Assembly: GCA_003859965.1 (NCBI GenBank) | Contig: RQYR01000023.1 | Coordinates: forward strand, 1-52,278 | Reading direction: 5' to 3' | DNA: 52,278 nt | DNA from: Comamonadaceae bacterium OH2545_COT-014 | GTDB lineage: Bacteria; Pseudomonadota; Gammaproteobacteria; Burkholderiales; Burkholderiaceae_C | Shown: in pieces, positions 9,933 to 18,813 of the stretch | Layout of the letters: every line of letters starts with the position of its first letter | Numbering within the stretch: the stretch's first letter is position 1 | Made by a program: the position numbers and the translations under genes | The notes under the pieces: generated by a model | Databases searched by the model: none | Told to the model about the DNA's origin: nothing | The model's input: only the letters and a program-made list of their open reading frames with translations

Positions 9933-10499
9933 ATGACCGACCCCGTCCGCCCCGCCCCGTCGCTGCCTGCCCGGCTGCTGCTGCGCCTGCGCCAGAACTG
10001 GCGCTCACACCTGATGTCGCTGGCGCTGTTCGTGGCGTTGGTGGCCGGTTTTGGGGCTTGGCAGGCGCGCCATTTGCCCAGCGGCCCGGCGCCCGCGCTG
10101 GCCGGGCCGCTTGTGGACGGCCGCGAGTTGACGCTCGCGCAGTGGCGCGCCGCCCATCCTGGCCGGGCCGTGGCCCTGCATGTGTGGGCCGAGTGGTGTG
10201 GCATTTGCCGGATGGAGGAGCACAGCGTAAGCCGTGTGGCGGCCGATCACCCCGTGCTCACCATCGCCATGCGCTCCGGCCCCGGCCCGGCCGTGGCGCG
10301 CACACTGGCCCAGCGCGGGCTGGATTGGCCCGTGATCGTGGATGCCGATGGCGCCATTGCCCGCGCCTGGCGCGTGCCCGCCGTGCCCACGTTCATCGTG
10401 ATCGACCCGCAAGGCCAGGTGCGAAGCGCCAGCGTGGGCTACACCACCGAGCTGGGCATGCGGCTGCGCTTGTGGTGGGCCGGGTGGTGGCGCGCTTGA
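9933..10499 (+). CDS. Membrane-anchored TlpA/ScsD-like thioredoxin-fold protein
   Basis: A 188-residue protein with a cytoplasmic N-terminus, one membrane anchor (residues ~28-46, LMSLALFVALVAGFGAW) and a periplasmic thioredoxin-fold domain. The active-site motif is WAEWCGIC and the cis-proline loop is VPAVPTFIVID. The CGIC dithiol and single anchor match TlpA/DsbE/ScsD-type reductants, which pass electrons to periplasmic thiol proteins. No cytochrome c maturation gene or ScsB/DsbD partner is adjacent, so the electron donor and client are unknown. The region before it (9703-9932) holds repeat R1 and an 8-bp tandem array. Confidence 0.82.
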   Translation: MTDPVRPAPSLPARLLLRLRQNWRSHLMSLALFVALVAGFGAWQARHLPSGPAPALAGPLVDGRELTLAQWRAAHPGRAVALHVWAEWCGICRMEEHSVSRVAADHPVLTIAMRSGPGPAVARTLAQRGLDWPVIVDADGAIARAWRVPAVPTFIVIDPQGQVRSASVGYTTELGMRLRLWWAGWWRA

Positions 10500-10635
10500 G
10501 CCAGACGCGCCGGCGCATGGCGGGCAGGGCCATGCCCGGCTGATGCGTGGCGATCCCTGCTGGCCCTTGCCCGACCGCCCGCCGCAGGCCAGCGTCCGGC
10601 CCCGCGGCGTGAGCCGCGCGCCCCCTTTGGCTTCT

Positions 10636-12480
10636 TTAATCCGGCGCGCGCATGACTTCTTGCACGGCGCGGTACAGCACGTCAGAGCCGTGCCGGGGGT
10701 TGGCCGGATCGAACGCGAAGGGGTTGGGCTGCACCAGCGCGCCGTCGCGCGATTCGGGCGGGTGCAGGAAGAATGACAGCGTGCGCGCGCCATGCGTGCG
10801 GTGGCGCTCCAGCACGCGGCGCAATTCGTCTGCGCGCATGGCCCGCAGGGGGTGAAATTCCGTCACGCTGTAGCCGCTGTGGCGCGAGCGCGCCAGCCAG
10901 TCGAAAAAGCTGTCGTCATACGCCGCCTCGCCGTACAGGTTGATGCCCAGGCCCACCTGTCCGAAGGGGCGGAGCGAGGCGGCCGAGGCAAAGCGCGTTT
11001 CATCCCAGCCGGCTTTTTCGGCGGGGTAGATCTGCTGCGTGCGGCGCGGCACATGACCCAGGCAGCCAGCGGCCAGCCGGCGGTCGAAGTGCGAGAGGTA
11101 GTCCACCACCTGTGTGGCGCGGTAGTCGTGCCACAGGGGCGCCAGGGGGTTGTAGTACACGTCGCTCTGGTCGGCGGGCGCGTCGATCCAGAACGCCACG
11201 GAGGGGCCGGGCGGGCGCATGGGCGGCAACGCGGTCATGGGCCGGGGCGCGGGGGGCGACTGCTGGCGGTCCATCACGGCCACGCGGCGCGTGCCCAGGT
11301 GCAGCAGGCCCTGCGCGCCTTCCAGCGCCACGTCGATGCGGTGCAGCCCGGCGGGCAGCGCGGCAAAGGGCAGGTCGTAGCGCCAGCCCACCTTGGCCGT
11401 GCCCAGCGCGGGGCGGGCGTCGGCCACGTCCTGGCGCACGAACTGCGCGCGCACGCGCGCGACCGGCTGGCCGTTGAGGTACACGCGCACCCAGGCGGGC
11501 GCGCCCGGCGGCAGGTGGCTGTCATGCGCCCAGCCGCCAATGGCCAGCCGCCCGGCGGCGGCGGCGTCGATGTGCTGCCAGAAGTGGTCCAGCCGCTCGC
11601 GCCGGATGTCGCGCCCCGGCGGCTCGATCTGCCCGAAGCTGGCGAACGATGCGCCCAGCCACCGGTTGAGCGCGCCCACGTCGCCATGAAAGCGCTGGGC
11701 CAGGTAGCGCTGAAAGCCCTGGCGCGAGGCCGCGCTGTAGTCGGTGATGACGTAGGGGCGGCCATAGCCCATGCCCGCCTCGAAGTCGGGGTACAGGTGA
11801 TGCACTTCGCCCAGCAGGTTGATGCCGGCAATGCGCGCCCGTGCGGCCGCGGGCAGCCGGCACAGCGCGGCTGACACGGCGTCGATGGCCTGCTCGCGCC
11901 GCTGCGTCAGCGGGTTGCTGGTGCTGGCAATGCTCCACGGGTACAGCGGCGCGCCCAGGTAGCGGTCCACCGGCAGCGGCCCGGCCGGCCCGGCGGCCAG
12001 GTTGCGCGCGTCTTGCGCCAGCGCGGGCTCGATGGGCGCGCCTTCGGAAAAGTGAGTGGAAAACAGGTAGAGCACCACCGGGCGCGGCACGCCTTCAATG
12101 GTGCGGGCGATGCGCGCCACGGCGTCCTGGTCCACCGCCCAGTGGCCCGCGCCATCGGGCTCGAACAGGTTGAGCAGCGGCACCACCAGCGTGTAGCCCA
12201 GGCGGAAGCGGCCGTCGGCGCTGGCAGGCGGCCCCAAGGCTTGCAAGGCGTGTTCGATGCGTGCCGCCGCCGAGCCTTGCGCGCCCGTGCAGGCGGCATC
12301 GACCGGCGCGCCCGCGTCGCCCAACGACAGGCACGGATTCAGCCCGCCCATGGCGGGGGCCAGCAGCAGCGGCGCCTGGCCCGCCTGCCAGAGCCAGCCG
12401 GAAAACCCGGCCAGCGCGGCCAGCAAGGCCGCGGCCAGCCCCGCGCACACGGCCTGGATACCACCGCGCGCGCTGCTCAT
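10636..12480 (-). CDS. Exported or membrane-anchored TIM-barrel (glycoside-hydrolase-like) protein of unknown substrate
   Basis: A 614-residue protein with one N-terminal hydrophobic segment (signal or anchor, residues ~9-31). Residues ~85-245 read like a TIM barrel: INLLGEVHHLYPDF carries a candidate acid, and the stretch QRYLAQRFHGDVGALNRW resembles GH42/GH5-type enzymes. A beta-sandwich-like insert follows (GGWAHD ... VYLNGQPVAR ... GWRYDLPF). The barrel then seems to resume, with WIDAPADQSDVYYNPL, GINLYGEAAYDD and an HRTHGARTLSFFLHP strand. The start at 12480 overlaps the msrA stop as ATGA, indicating translational coupling. The glycosidase assignment rests on resemblance only; catalytic residues are not proven and I cannot name a family number. 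Confidence 0.5.
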   Translation of the reverse strand: MSSARGGIQAVCAGLAAALLAALAGFSGWLWQAGQAPLLLAPAMGGLNPCLSLGDAGAPVDAACTGAQGSAAARIEHALQALGPPASADGRFRLGYTLVVPLLNLFEPDGAGHWAVDQDAVARIARTIEGVPRPVVLYLFSTHFSEGAPIEPALAQDARNLAAGPAGPLPVDRYLGAPLYPWSIASTSNPLTQRREQAIDAVSAALCRLPAAARARIAGINLLGEVHHLYPDFEAGMGYGRPYVITDYSAASRQGFQRYLAQRFHGDVGALNRWLGASFASFGQIEPPGRDIRRERLDHFWQHIDAAAAGRLAIGGWAHDSHLPPGAPAWVRVYLNGQPVARVRAQFVRQDVADARPALGTAKVGWRYDLPFAALPAGLHRIDVALEGAQGLLHLGTRRVAVMDRQQSPPAPRPMTALPPMRPPGPSVAFWIDAPADQSDVYYNPLAPLWHDYRATQVVDYLSHFDRRLAAGCLGHVPRRTQQIYPAEKAGWDETRFASAASLRPFGQVGLGINLYGEAAYDDSFFDWLARSRHSGYSVTEFHPLRAMRADELRRVLERHRTHGARTLSFFLHPPESRDGALVQPNPFAFDPANPRHGSDVLYRAVQEVMRAPD

Positions 12481-13031
12481 GGCTTGGCCCATTCGCGGAA
12501 GGTCTGGCGGAACTTGGCCACCTTGGGCGCAGCCACGGCTAGGCAGTAGCCCTGGGCGGGGTTTTTCTCGAAAAAGTCCTGGTGGTAGTCCTCGGCCGGC
12601 CAGTAGTGCGATAGCGGCGCGATCTCGGTGACGATGGGGGCGGCGCCAAACACGCCGTCGCGCGCCATCTCGGCCACCAGCGCCCGGGCCTCGGCCTCTT
12701 GCGCGGGCGTGGTGAAGTAGATGCCGCTGCGGTACTGCGTGCCCACGTCGTTGCCCTGGCGGTTGTGCTGCGTGGGGTCATGCACGGCAAAGAAGATTTC
12801 CAGCAGCGCCCGCGTGCCGATGATGGCCGGGTCGTACACCAGCCGCACCACTTCGGCGCAGCCCGTGGCGCCGGTGCACACTTGCTCATACGTGGGCGGG
12901 GTGGCCTGGCCGTTGCAGTAGCCGCTTTCCACGTCTAGCACGCCGCGCACTTGCTTGAAAACGGCTTCGGTGCACCAAAAGCACCCGCCCCCCAGGGCGA
13001 TGGTTTGTTCACGGTTGAGTTCGCGGTTCAT
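12477..13031 (-). CDS. msrA: Peptide methionine-(S)-S-oxide reductase MsrA
   Basis: A 184-residue protein with the signature GGGCFWCTEAVF (nucleophile C17), the central GYCNGQ and PTYEQVCTGATGCAEVV motifs, and YHQDFFEKNP near the C-terminus. MsrA reduces methionine-S-sulfoxide in proteins and free methionine using thioredoxin. No secretion signal is seen, so it should be cytosolic. The start at 13031 is supported by AAGGAA 11 nt upstream; longer in-frame starts add a sequence with no family resemblance. It is the first gene of a two-gene unit with the coupled barrel protein downstream, and divergent from gcdH. Confidence 0.95.
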   Translation of the reverse strand: MNRELNREQTIALGGGCFWCTEAVFKQVRGVLDVESGYCNGQATPPTYEQVCTGATGCAEVVRLVYDPAIIGTRALLEIFFAVHDPTQHNRQGNDVGTQYRSGIYFTTPAQEAEARALVAEMARDGVFGAAPIVTEIAPLSHYWPAEDYHQDFFEKNPAQGYCLAVAAPKVAKFRQTFREWAKP

Positions 13032-13139
13032 CTTGGCGGCAATTCCTTCTGTCTGGCAGGCGGGTGACATGGATGGCGGCGATAGTAGCGCCCGGCGCAC
13101 AATGCGCGCTTCGGAATCACGTTTTGGAGACAAGCCGCC

Positions 13140-14327
13140 ATGAAAGCCGCCTTTGCCTGGCAAGACCCCTTTCTGCTCACCGAACAGCTCAGCGCCGACG
13201 AGCGCGCCGTGATGGAGGCCGCGCACCAGTTCTGCCAGGACAAGCTGCAGCCGCGCGTGCTAATGGCCGCGCGCACCGAAACCTTTGACCGCGAAATCAT
13301 GCGCGAATTCGGCCAGATGGGCTTTCTGGGCAGCACCATTGAAGGCTATGGCTGCGCCGGCCTCAACTACGTGACCTACGGCCTGGTGGCGCGCGAGGTG
13401 GAGCGCGTGGACAGCGGCTACCGCAGCGCCATGAGCGTGCAAAGCTCGCTGGTGATGTACCCCATCCACGCCTACGGCAGCGAGGCGCAGCGCCAGAAAT
13501 ACCTGCCCCGGCTGGCCACTGGCGAATGGGTGGGCTGCTTTGGCCTGACCGAGCCCAACCACGGCTCCGACCCCGCCGGCATGGTCACCCGCGCCAGGCC
13601 GGTGGACGGCGGCTACCTGCTGCACGGCGCCAAGATGTGGATCACCAACAGCCCCATTGCCGACGTGTTTGTCGTCTGGGCCAAGCTGGAAGGCGCGGGC
13701 GAGGGCCAGGGGGCCATTCGCGGCTTCGTGCTGGAAAAAGGCATGCCCGGCCTGAGCGCGCCCAAGATCGAAGGCAAGATGAGCCTGCGCGCCAGCATCA
13801 CCGGCGAGATCGTGATGGACGGCGTGTTCGTGCCCGAAGACCAGCTGCTGCCCGGCGTGCAGGGCCTGAAAGGCCCGTTTGGCTGCCTCAACCGCGCGCG
13901 CTACGGCATTGCCTGGGGCGCGCTGGGCGCGGCGGAGGACTGCTGGCTGCGCGCGCGCCAGTACACGCTGGAGCGCCAGCAGTTCGGCCGCCCGCTGGCG
14001 CAAACCCAGCTGGTGCAGAAAAAGCTGGCCGACATGCAGACCGAGATCGCCCTGGGCCTGCAAGGCTGCCTGCGCGTGGGCCGCCTGATGGACGAAGGCC
14101 GCGCCGCGCCCGAGATGGTCAGCCTCATCAAGCGCAACAGCTGCGGCAAGGCGCTGGACATTGCCCGCGCCGCGCGCGACATGCACGGCGGCAACGGCAT
14201 CCATGACGAATACCACGTCATCCGCCACATGATCAACCTGGAGACCGTGAACACCTACGAAGGCACGCACGACGTGCACGCCCTCATCCTGGGCCGCGCG
14301 CAGACCGGGCTGCAAGCCTTCTTCTGA
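13140..14327 (+). CDS. gcdH: Glutaryl-CoA dehydrogenase (acyl-CoA dehydrogenase family)
   Basis: A 395-residue flavoenzyme. The FAD/substrate motifs [13 protein letters not shown] and MWITNSP are present, followed by the C-terminal HGGNGI and [16 protein letters not shown] motifs, with the expected catalytic glutamate in TYEGT (E374). The combination matches glutaryl-CoA dehydrogenase, which oxidatively decarboxylates glutaryl-CoA to crotonyl-CoA in lysine/tryptophan and benzoate-type degradation, passing electrons to ETF. A GGAGA site lies 9 nt upstream of the start. The usual neighbours (CoA transferase, LysR regulator) are not adjacent. Other short-chain acyl-CoA dehydrogenases are possible but less likely. 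Confidence 0.88.
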   Translation: MKAAFAWQDPFLLTEQLSADERAVMEAAHQFCQDKLQPRVLMAARTETFDREIMREFGQMGFLGSTIEGYGCAGLNYVTYGLVAREVERVDSGYRSAMSVQSSLVMYPIHAYGSEAQRQKYLPRLATGEWVGCFGLTEPNHGSDPAGMVTRARPVDGGYLLHGAKMWITNSPIADVFVVWAKLEGAGEGQGAIRGFVLEKGMPGLSAPKIEGKMSLRASITGEIVMDGVFVPEDQLLPGVQGLKGPFGCLNRARYGIAWGALGAAEDCWLRARQYTLERQQFGRPLAQTQLVQKKLADMQTEIALGLQGCLRVGRLMDEGRAAPEMVSLIKRNSCGKALDIARAARDMHGGNGIHDEYHVIRHMINLETVNTYEGTHDVHALILGRAQTGLQAFF

Positions 14328-14355
14328 GGCTCTGAGGCACGCCTGCGTTGTGAGT

Positions 14356-14412
14356 GAAAAAGGCCGTCAGGGCCGATAACACGGCCCAGGAAGCTATTCA
14401 ATTAATAGCAAA
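14356..14412 (-). repeat. Intergenic hairpin repeat, copy R2
   Basis: In minus-strand sense this reads TTGCTATTAATTGAATAGC, CTTCCTGGGCCG, TGTTATCGGCCC and GGCCTTTTT, closely matching R3 and R8. It fills much of the 222-bp gap between gcdH and the EamA gene. The remainder of the gap holds nothing I recognise. Confidence 0.85.
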
Positions 14413-14549
14413 CGGATGCGCGTGACGGCCGCCATGACGGAATGACCCCGCCGCTGCCGCGGCGCGGATGAACGATGAAGGCGGGCGCGCACCCGCCGCC
14501 GCATGCCGCGCCGCTTCCATCCTTTCCAGGTTTCCACTTCCTTTGCCCC

Positions 14550-15461
14550 ATGCCGCCCAAGCTCACGCCCGCCACCGCCTTGCTGCTTACGCTGCCGCCG
14601 CTGCTGTGGGCGGGCAACGCCGTCGTGGGGCGGCTGCTGGCGCCGCTGGTGCCGCCCGTCACGCTCAACCTGTTGCGCTGGGTGCTGGCCGCGCTGGTGC
14701 TGCTGCCGCTGGGCTGGCAGGCGCTGCGCGCGCCCCCGGCCCGGCAGGCCGTGCGCGCCGCATGGCGGCCCCTGGCCCTCATGGGCCTGCTGGGCATTGG
14801 CTGCTACAACGCGCTGCAATACTTGGCGCTGCAAACCTCCACCCCGCTGAACGTGACGCTGGTGGCCGCCAGCACGCCCATCTGGATGATGGTGGTGGGC
14901 GCGCTCTTCTTCGGCGTGCGGCCCACGCGCCGGCAGGGCGTGGCCGCGCTGTTTTCCGTGGCCGGCGTGCTGGTGGTCATCACCCGTGGCCAGTGGCAGG
15001 CGCTGGCGCACTGGCAGCCCGTGCCGGGCGACTTGTTCATGCTGGCCGCCGCGCTGTGCTGGGCCGGCTACAGCTGGCTGCTGCTGCGCGCCGCCATCGC
15101 GCCCGCGCTGCGGGGCCACTGGGCTGCTTTTTTGCTGGCGCAAATCCTGTTCGGCCTGGGCTGGTCGGGCCTGGCCACCGCCGCCGAATGGGGGCTGGGC
15201 GCGGCCCCCGGCATGCACTGGGGCTGGCCGCTGGCTGCCGGGCTGGCCTATGTGGCGCTGGGGCCGGCCGTGGCCGCCTACCGTTGCTGGGGCCTGGGCG
15301 TGCAGCAGGCCGGGCCCACGGTGGCGGCGTTTTTCTCCAACCTCACGCCGCTGTTCACCGCCGTGCTTTCCGCGCTGCTGCTGGGCGAGCCGCCCCGGCC
15401 TTACCACGCGCTGGCCTTCGGCCTGATCGTGGCGGGCATCGCGCTGTCGGCGCGGCGCTGA
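14550..15461 (+). CDS. EamA/DMT-family inner-membrane transporter
   Basis: A 303-residue, highly hydrophobic protein with about ten transmembrane helices in two repeated EamA halves. The first begins PPLLWAGNAVVGRLL and the second CWAGYSWLLLRA. The drug/metabolite transporter family exports amino acids, metabolites or toxic compounds; the substrate is not predictable here. The start at 14550 places the first helix close to the N-terminus as usual; an upstream ATG at 14475 would add a Pro/His-rich leader. It is monocistronic by spacing and converges on the ankyrin gene with a 59-bp gap. Confidence 0.88.
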   Translation: MPPKLTPATALLLTLPPLLWAGNAVVGRLLAPLVPPVTLNLLRWVLAALVLLPLGWQALRAPPARQAVRAAWRPLALMGLLGIGCYNALQYLALQTSTPLNVTLVAASTPIWMMVVGALFFGVRPTRRQGVAALFSVAGVLVVITRGQWQALAHWQPVPGDLFMLAAALCWAGYSWLLLRAAIAPALRGHWAAFLLAQILFGLGWSGLATAAEWGLGAAPGMHWGWPLAAGLAYVALGPAVAAYRCWGLGVQQAGPTVAAFFSNLTPLFTAVLSALLLGEPPRPYHALAFGLIVAGIALSARR

Positions 15462-15520
15462 CGCCGCAGATCGCCCCCATCCGCTTGATGGCCCGCCGTG
15501 CAGGGGTTTTGAAAAGGCTC

Positions 15521-16288
15521 TCAGCAGCCCGGCTTGCCCGTGCGGTGGTTGACCGCACCGTAGCCAATCAACAGCTGCTGCATGGCCGTATAGCCCCGGT
15601 CGCAGGCAAAGCTGAGGGGGCTCTGGTCTTTCTGGCGCGACACCAGGTTCACGTTGGCGCCTTGTGACACCAGGTATTTCACGGTGTCGATGCGGTTGTT
15701 GCTGGCCGCCACCATGACCAGGGTTTCGCCGTCGGATTCCACGGTCTGGTCGTTCAGGTCTGTCTCGGCCTTGAGCAGCGCATGCACTTTCTTGACGACG
15801 TTGACGTTATTGCCCAGCACGGCGGACTTGAGTACGTTGTACACGTCGCCACGGTCGGTGGCGCGCAGATCGGCCCCCTGGTCGATGAGAAAGTCCACCA
15901 TGTCCTCGTAGCCGATGAAGGCGGCCCAGCCCAGCGCGGTCTGGCCCAGGCTGCCCACGTCCTTGGCCTCCAGGTTCTGGCCCTGGGCCGTCATGGCCCG
16001 CACGGTGGCCAAATCGCCCCGCTTGACGGCATCGAACCACGCCGCATCCGGCCCGGTGGAAGGGCGTTCGTAGAAGATGCGGTGCGGCAGCTTGCGGCGG
16101 CTGGCAATGTCTTCCATCGCCGCCTGGCTCAAGCGCCAGCCGGCCTGGGCCGGCCCGGCCGCCTGGGCAGCCGCTGGCGGCGCGGCGCCCACCGCCCCGG
16201 CCTGCGTGCCGCAAGCGCCCAGCAGGGTCAAGCCGCAAGACAGCGCCACGGCGCCCGTGGCGGCAAAAAGGGAAACACGGCGCATCAT
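15521..16288 (-). CDS. Ankyrin-repeat lipoprotein
   Basis: A 255-residue protein with a lipoprotein signal (hydrophobic stretch then LLGAC, lipidated Cys near residue 26), an Ala/Pro-rich spacer, then about five ankyrin repeats (for example TALGWAAFIGYEDMVDFL, DTVKYLVSQGANVN, SPLSFACDRGYTAMQQLL). Ankyrin repeats mediate protein binding; periplasmic ankyrin lipoproteins are sometimes linked to oxidative-stress enzymes, but no such partner is adjacent. Two consecutive ATGs occur at 16288 and 16285; AAGGAG sits 4-8 nt upstream, so either may be used. The role is unknown. Confidence 0.8.
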   Translation of the reverse strand: MMRRVSLFAATGAVALSCGLTLLGACGTQAGAVGAAPPAAAQAAGPAQAGWRLSQAAMEDIASRRKLPHRIFYERPSTGPDAAWFDAVKRGDLATVRAMTAQGQNLEAKDVGSLGQTALGWAAFIGYEDMVDFLIDQGADLRATDRGDVYNVLKSAVLGNNVNVVKKVHALLKAETDLNDQTVESDGETLVMVAASNNRIDTVKYLVSQGANVNLVSRQKDQSPLSFACDRGYTAMQQLLIGYGAVNHRTGKPGC

Positions 16289-16363
16289 TCACTCCTTGGT
16301 TCAATGGTGAGGAACCGCAGCATACGGGCGATGACGCCAAGCGGAATCGGGACGGCCTGCCCT

Positions 16364-17410
16364 TCAGCGCCCGGCACGGCTGAACAGCCAGATGCCCGCC
16401 ACCACCAGCGCCGTGCCCGCCGCCAGCCAGGGCGTGAACGGCTCGCCCAGCAGCCAGATGCCCATGGCAATGGTGGACAGCGGCCCGATCATGCCCACCT
16501 GCGCGGTCAGGCTCGGGCCCAGCCGCTCCACCGCCATCATCACCATCAGCACGGGCGCTGCCGTGCAGGCCGTGGCATTGAGCAGGCTGAGCCACAGCAC
16601 CGGCGCGGCCACTTGCGCGGCCGTCAGTGGCCGCGTCAGGCCGAAATGCGCCAGGCAGCACACGCAAGCAAAAGCCGTGGCCAACCCCACCAGGCGCAGC
16701 GCGCCCAGGCGTTTGACGAATTCGCCGCTGAAAAACAGATAGACCGCGTAGCTGAGGGCGCTGGCAAACACCAGCGCCGCCCCCAGGGCGGTGTCACCCG
16801 TGTACGACAGTCGCAGCTCGCGCCCGAACACCAGCGCCACGCCGCAATAGCTCACGGCCACGGCCAGCAGGTGGCCGCGCGTAACCCGCGTGCCCCGCAG
16901 CGCCCAGCCCAGCGCCATCACCAGCGTGGGCGACAGATAGAGAATGAGCCGCTCCAGGCTGGCGCTGATGTATTGCAGCCCCACGAAGTCCAGCAGGCTG
17001 GCCAGGTAATAGCCCGAAAACCCCAGCCCCAGCACACCCAGCCAGTCACGCCGCGTCAGCGCCGGCTTGCCCCGCCCGCCCCACCACGCCATCAGCACGA
17101 AAAAGGGCAGCGCGAACAGCATGCGGTACATGATGAGGGTGACAGCGTCCACCCCGTACTGATAGGCCAGCTTGACGATGATGGCCTTGCCGCTGAACGC
17201 CACCGCCCCCAGCGCTGCCAGCAGCAAGCCCGTGGCTACCCGGCGGCTGGCCCTGGCACGCGGCGCGGCGCTGGCATGGCCAGTCTCGGCGCCACGGCAG
17301 GCGGGCGGCGAAGAAAGCGGAGAAACAGAATCGCGGGACACGGCGGGCAACTTCTCTGGCAAAGGCAAATGCAGCCTGAAAGTGTAGGCAGCCTCCCACC
17401 GCCGTGACAT
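16364..17410 (-). CDS. EamA/DMT-family transporter with long N-terminal extension
   Basis: A 348-residue protein with ten predicted membrane helices and two EamA repeats (ATGLLLAALGAVAFSGKAII starts the first, ALVFASALSYAVYLFFSGEF the second). It differs in sequence from the EamA protein at 14550. The first ~55 residues are polar, Pro/Ala/Arg-rich and carry no recognised domain; no alternative ATG lies between residue 1 and the first helix, so the start at 17410 is kept but is uncertain. The substrate is unknown. The 243-bp gap upstream to dctP shows only the dctP ribosome-binding site. Confidence 0.82.
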   Translation of the reverse strand: MSRRWEAAYTFRLHLPLPEKLPAVSRDSVSPLSSPPACRGAETGHASAAPRARASRRVATGLLLAALGAVAFSGKAIIVKLAYQYGVDAVTLIMYRMLFALPFFVLMAWWGGRGKPALTRRDWLGVLGLGFSGYYLASLLDFVGLQYISASLERLILYLSPTLVMALGWALRGTRVTRGHLLAVAVSYCGVALVFGRELRLSYTGDTALGAALVFASALSYAVYLFFSGEFVKRLGALRLVGLATAFACVCCLAHFGLTRPLTAAQVAAPVLWLSLLNATACTAAPVLMVMMAVERLGPSLTAQVGMIGPLSTIAMGIWLLGEPFTPWLAAGTALVVAGIWLFSRAGR

Positions 17411-17653
17411 CGCTTTTTCGCACCTGCCGCTCCGCCATTGGCGACGGCCCCCGGCGGATCAGTCCTTGCCCTGCCTTGGCAGCCGCTCCAAGGCACATGG
17501 CCTTGCTAGCGCGGGCGCCAAGGCGGCACTGGGCCGGTCGCGCCGCCCTGACGGGCCAGGCGGCGGCACAATCGGCTCCCGCACGGGCGCTGCGCGGGCG
17601 CGGCCCGTGGCCCTGATTCGACCGATGCGCAACGATAGCGAGGAGAAACTCCA

Positions 17654-18700
17654 ATGACTCTTGACCGACGTGCCCTGCTGGGCGGCATGGCGTCTGCCGC
17701 GGCCCTGTCTGCCGCGCCCTGGCCCGCGCGGGCGCAAGACGTGGTCACGCTGCGGCTGCACCACTTTCTGCCGCCGCAGGCCACGGCGCCGCAGCATGCC
17801 CTGGCGCCGTGGGCGCGCCAGCTGGCGCAGGCCAGCGGTGGCCGCCTGAAAGTGCAGTTGTTTCCCAGCATGCAGCTGGGCGGCAAGCCTTCGGGCCTGC
17901 TGGACCAGGCCCGCGAGGGGGTGGTGGACATGGTGTGGACCGTGCTGGGCTACACGCCGGGCCGCTTTCCGCGCGCCGAGGCGTTCGAGCTGCCTTTCAT
18001 GACCGGCGCGGCCGAAGCCGGCTCGCAGGCGCTGCATGCCTATGTGCAGGCCCATGCCATGGCCGAATTTGCCGGCGTGAAGCTCATTGCCGCGCACACG
18101 CACGGGCCGGGCACGCTGCACAGCCGCGTGCCCATCCAGCGGCTGGAAGACGTGAAGGGGCTGCGCGTGCGCGGCGGCTCGCGCGTCATCAACAACATGC
18201 TGGAGCAAGTGGGCGCGGTGCCTGTGGGTATGCCGGTGCCGCAGGTGGGCGAGGCGCTTTCGCGCGGCGTGCTGGCTGCCGCCACGCTGCCGTGGGAGGT
18301 GGTGCCCGCGCTCAAGATCCAGCAAATGGCGCGCCACCACACCGGCTTTGCCGGTGCGCGCGGGCTGTACACGCAGACCTTCGCGCTGGTGATGAACCAG
18401 GCGCGCTATGACCGCCTGCCTGCCGATTTGAAGCAGGTGCTGGATGTCCACAGCGGCGTGGCCACGGCCGCCCTGTTTGGCCGCGCCATGGACGCGGGCG
18501 ACCAGGCCGGCCTGGCCGCCGCGCGGCAAGCGGGCAACCGCATCGTCATGCTGGACGAGGCCGAAACCCGGCGCTGGCAGGCCGCAGCCGCGCCCGTGCG
18601 CACCCGCTGGTTTGCCGAGGCCCGGGCCAAAGGCATCGATGGCGAAAAACTCGTCGCCGAGGCCGAACGGCTGGTGGCGCACTACAGCCGCCCGGCATGA
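17654..18700 (+). CDS. dctP: TRAP transporter periplasmic solute-binding protein (DctP family)
   Basis: A 348-residue protein with a twin-arginine-like/Sec signal (LDRRALLGGM ... cleaved near ARA-QD) and the DctP fold: LRLHHFLPPQ at the mature N-terminus, LKVQLFPSMQLGG and the ligand-contacting LRVRGGSRVINN. TRAP receptors capture organic acids and hand them to a sodium-driven permease pair. AGGAGA lies 8-9 nt upstream of the ATG. It is the first gene of a complete P-Q-M TRAP set; a 113-bp gap containing repeat R3 separates it from the small permease. Confidence 0.93.
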   Translation: MTLDRRALLGGMASAAALSAAPWPARAQDVVTLRLHHFLPPQATAPQHALAPWARQLAQASGGRLKVQLFPSMQLGGKPSGLLDQAREGVVDMVWTVLGYTPGRFPRAEAFELPFMTGAAEAGSQALHAYVQAHAMAEFAGVKLIAAHTHGPGTLHSRVPIQRLEDVKGLRVRGGSRVINNMLEQVGAVPVGMPVPQVGEALSRGVLAAATLPWEVVPALKIQQMARHHTGFAGARGLYTQTFALVMNQARYDRLPADLKQVLDVHSGVATAALFGRAMDAGDQAGLAAARQAGNRIVMLDEAETRRWQAAAAPVRTRWFAEARAKGIDGEKLVAEAERLVAHYSRPA

Positions 18701-18751
18701 CGCACGCGGCCCATGCCGGGGCAAGCCAGCCTGCCGCTCCCGGTCAATAGA

Positions 18752-18812
18752 GATGTTTCAAGCCGCTGAGGCCGTAGATACGGCCCAAGCAGCTACTTTT
18801 TTCATAGCAATT
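18752..18812 (-). repeat. Intergenic hairpin repeat, copy R3, within the TRAP operon
   Basis: In minus sense: TTGCTATGAAAAAAGTAGC, TGCTTGGGCCGTAT, CTACGGCCTC, GCGGCTTG. The GGCCGTAGATACGGCC core forms a hairpin. The plus-strand end ATAGCAATTC runs directly into the dctQ ATG at 18814, so the repeat supplies the whole dctQ leader. Confidence 0.88.
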
Positions 18813-18813
18813 C

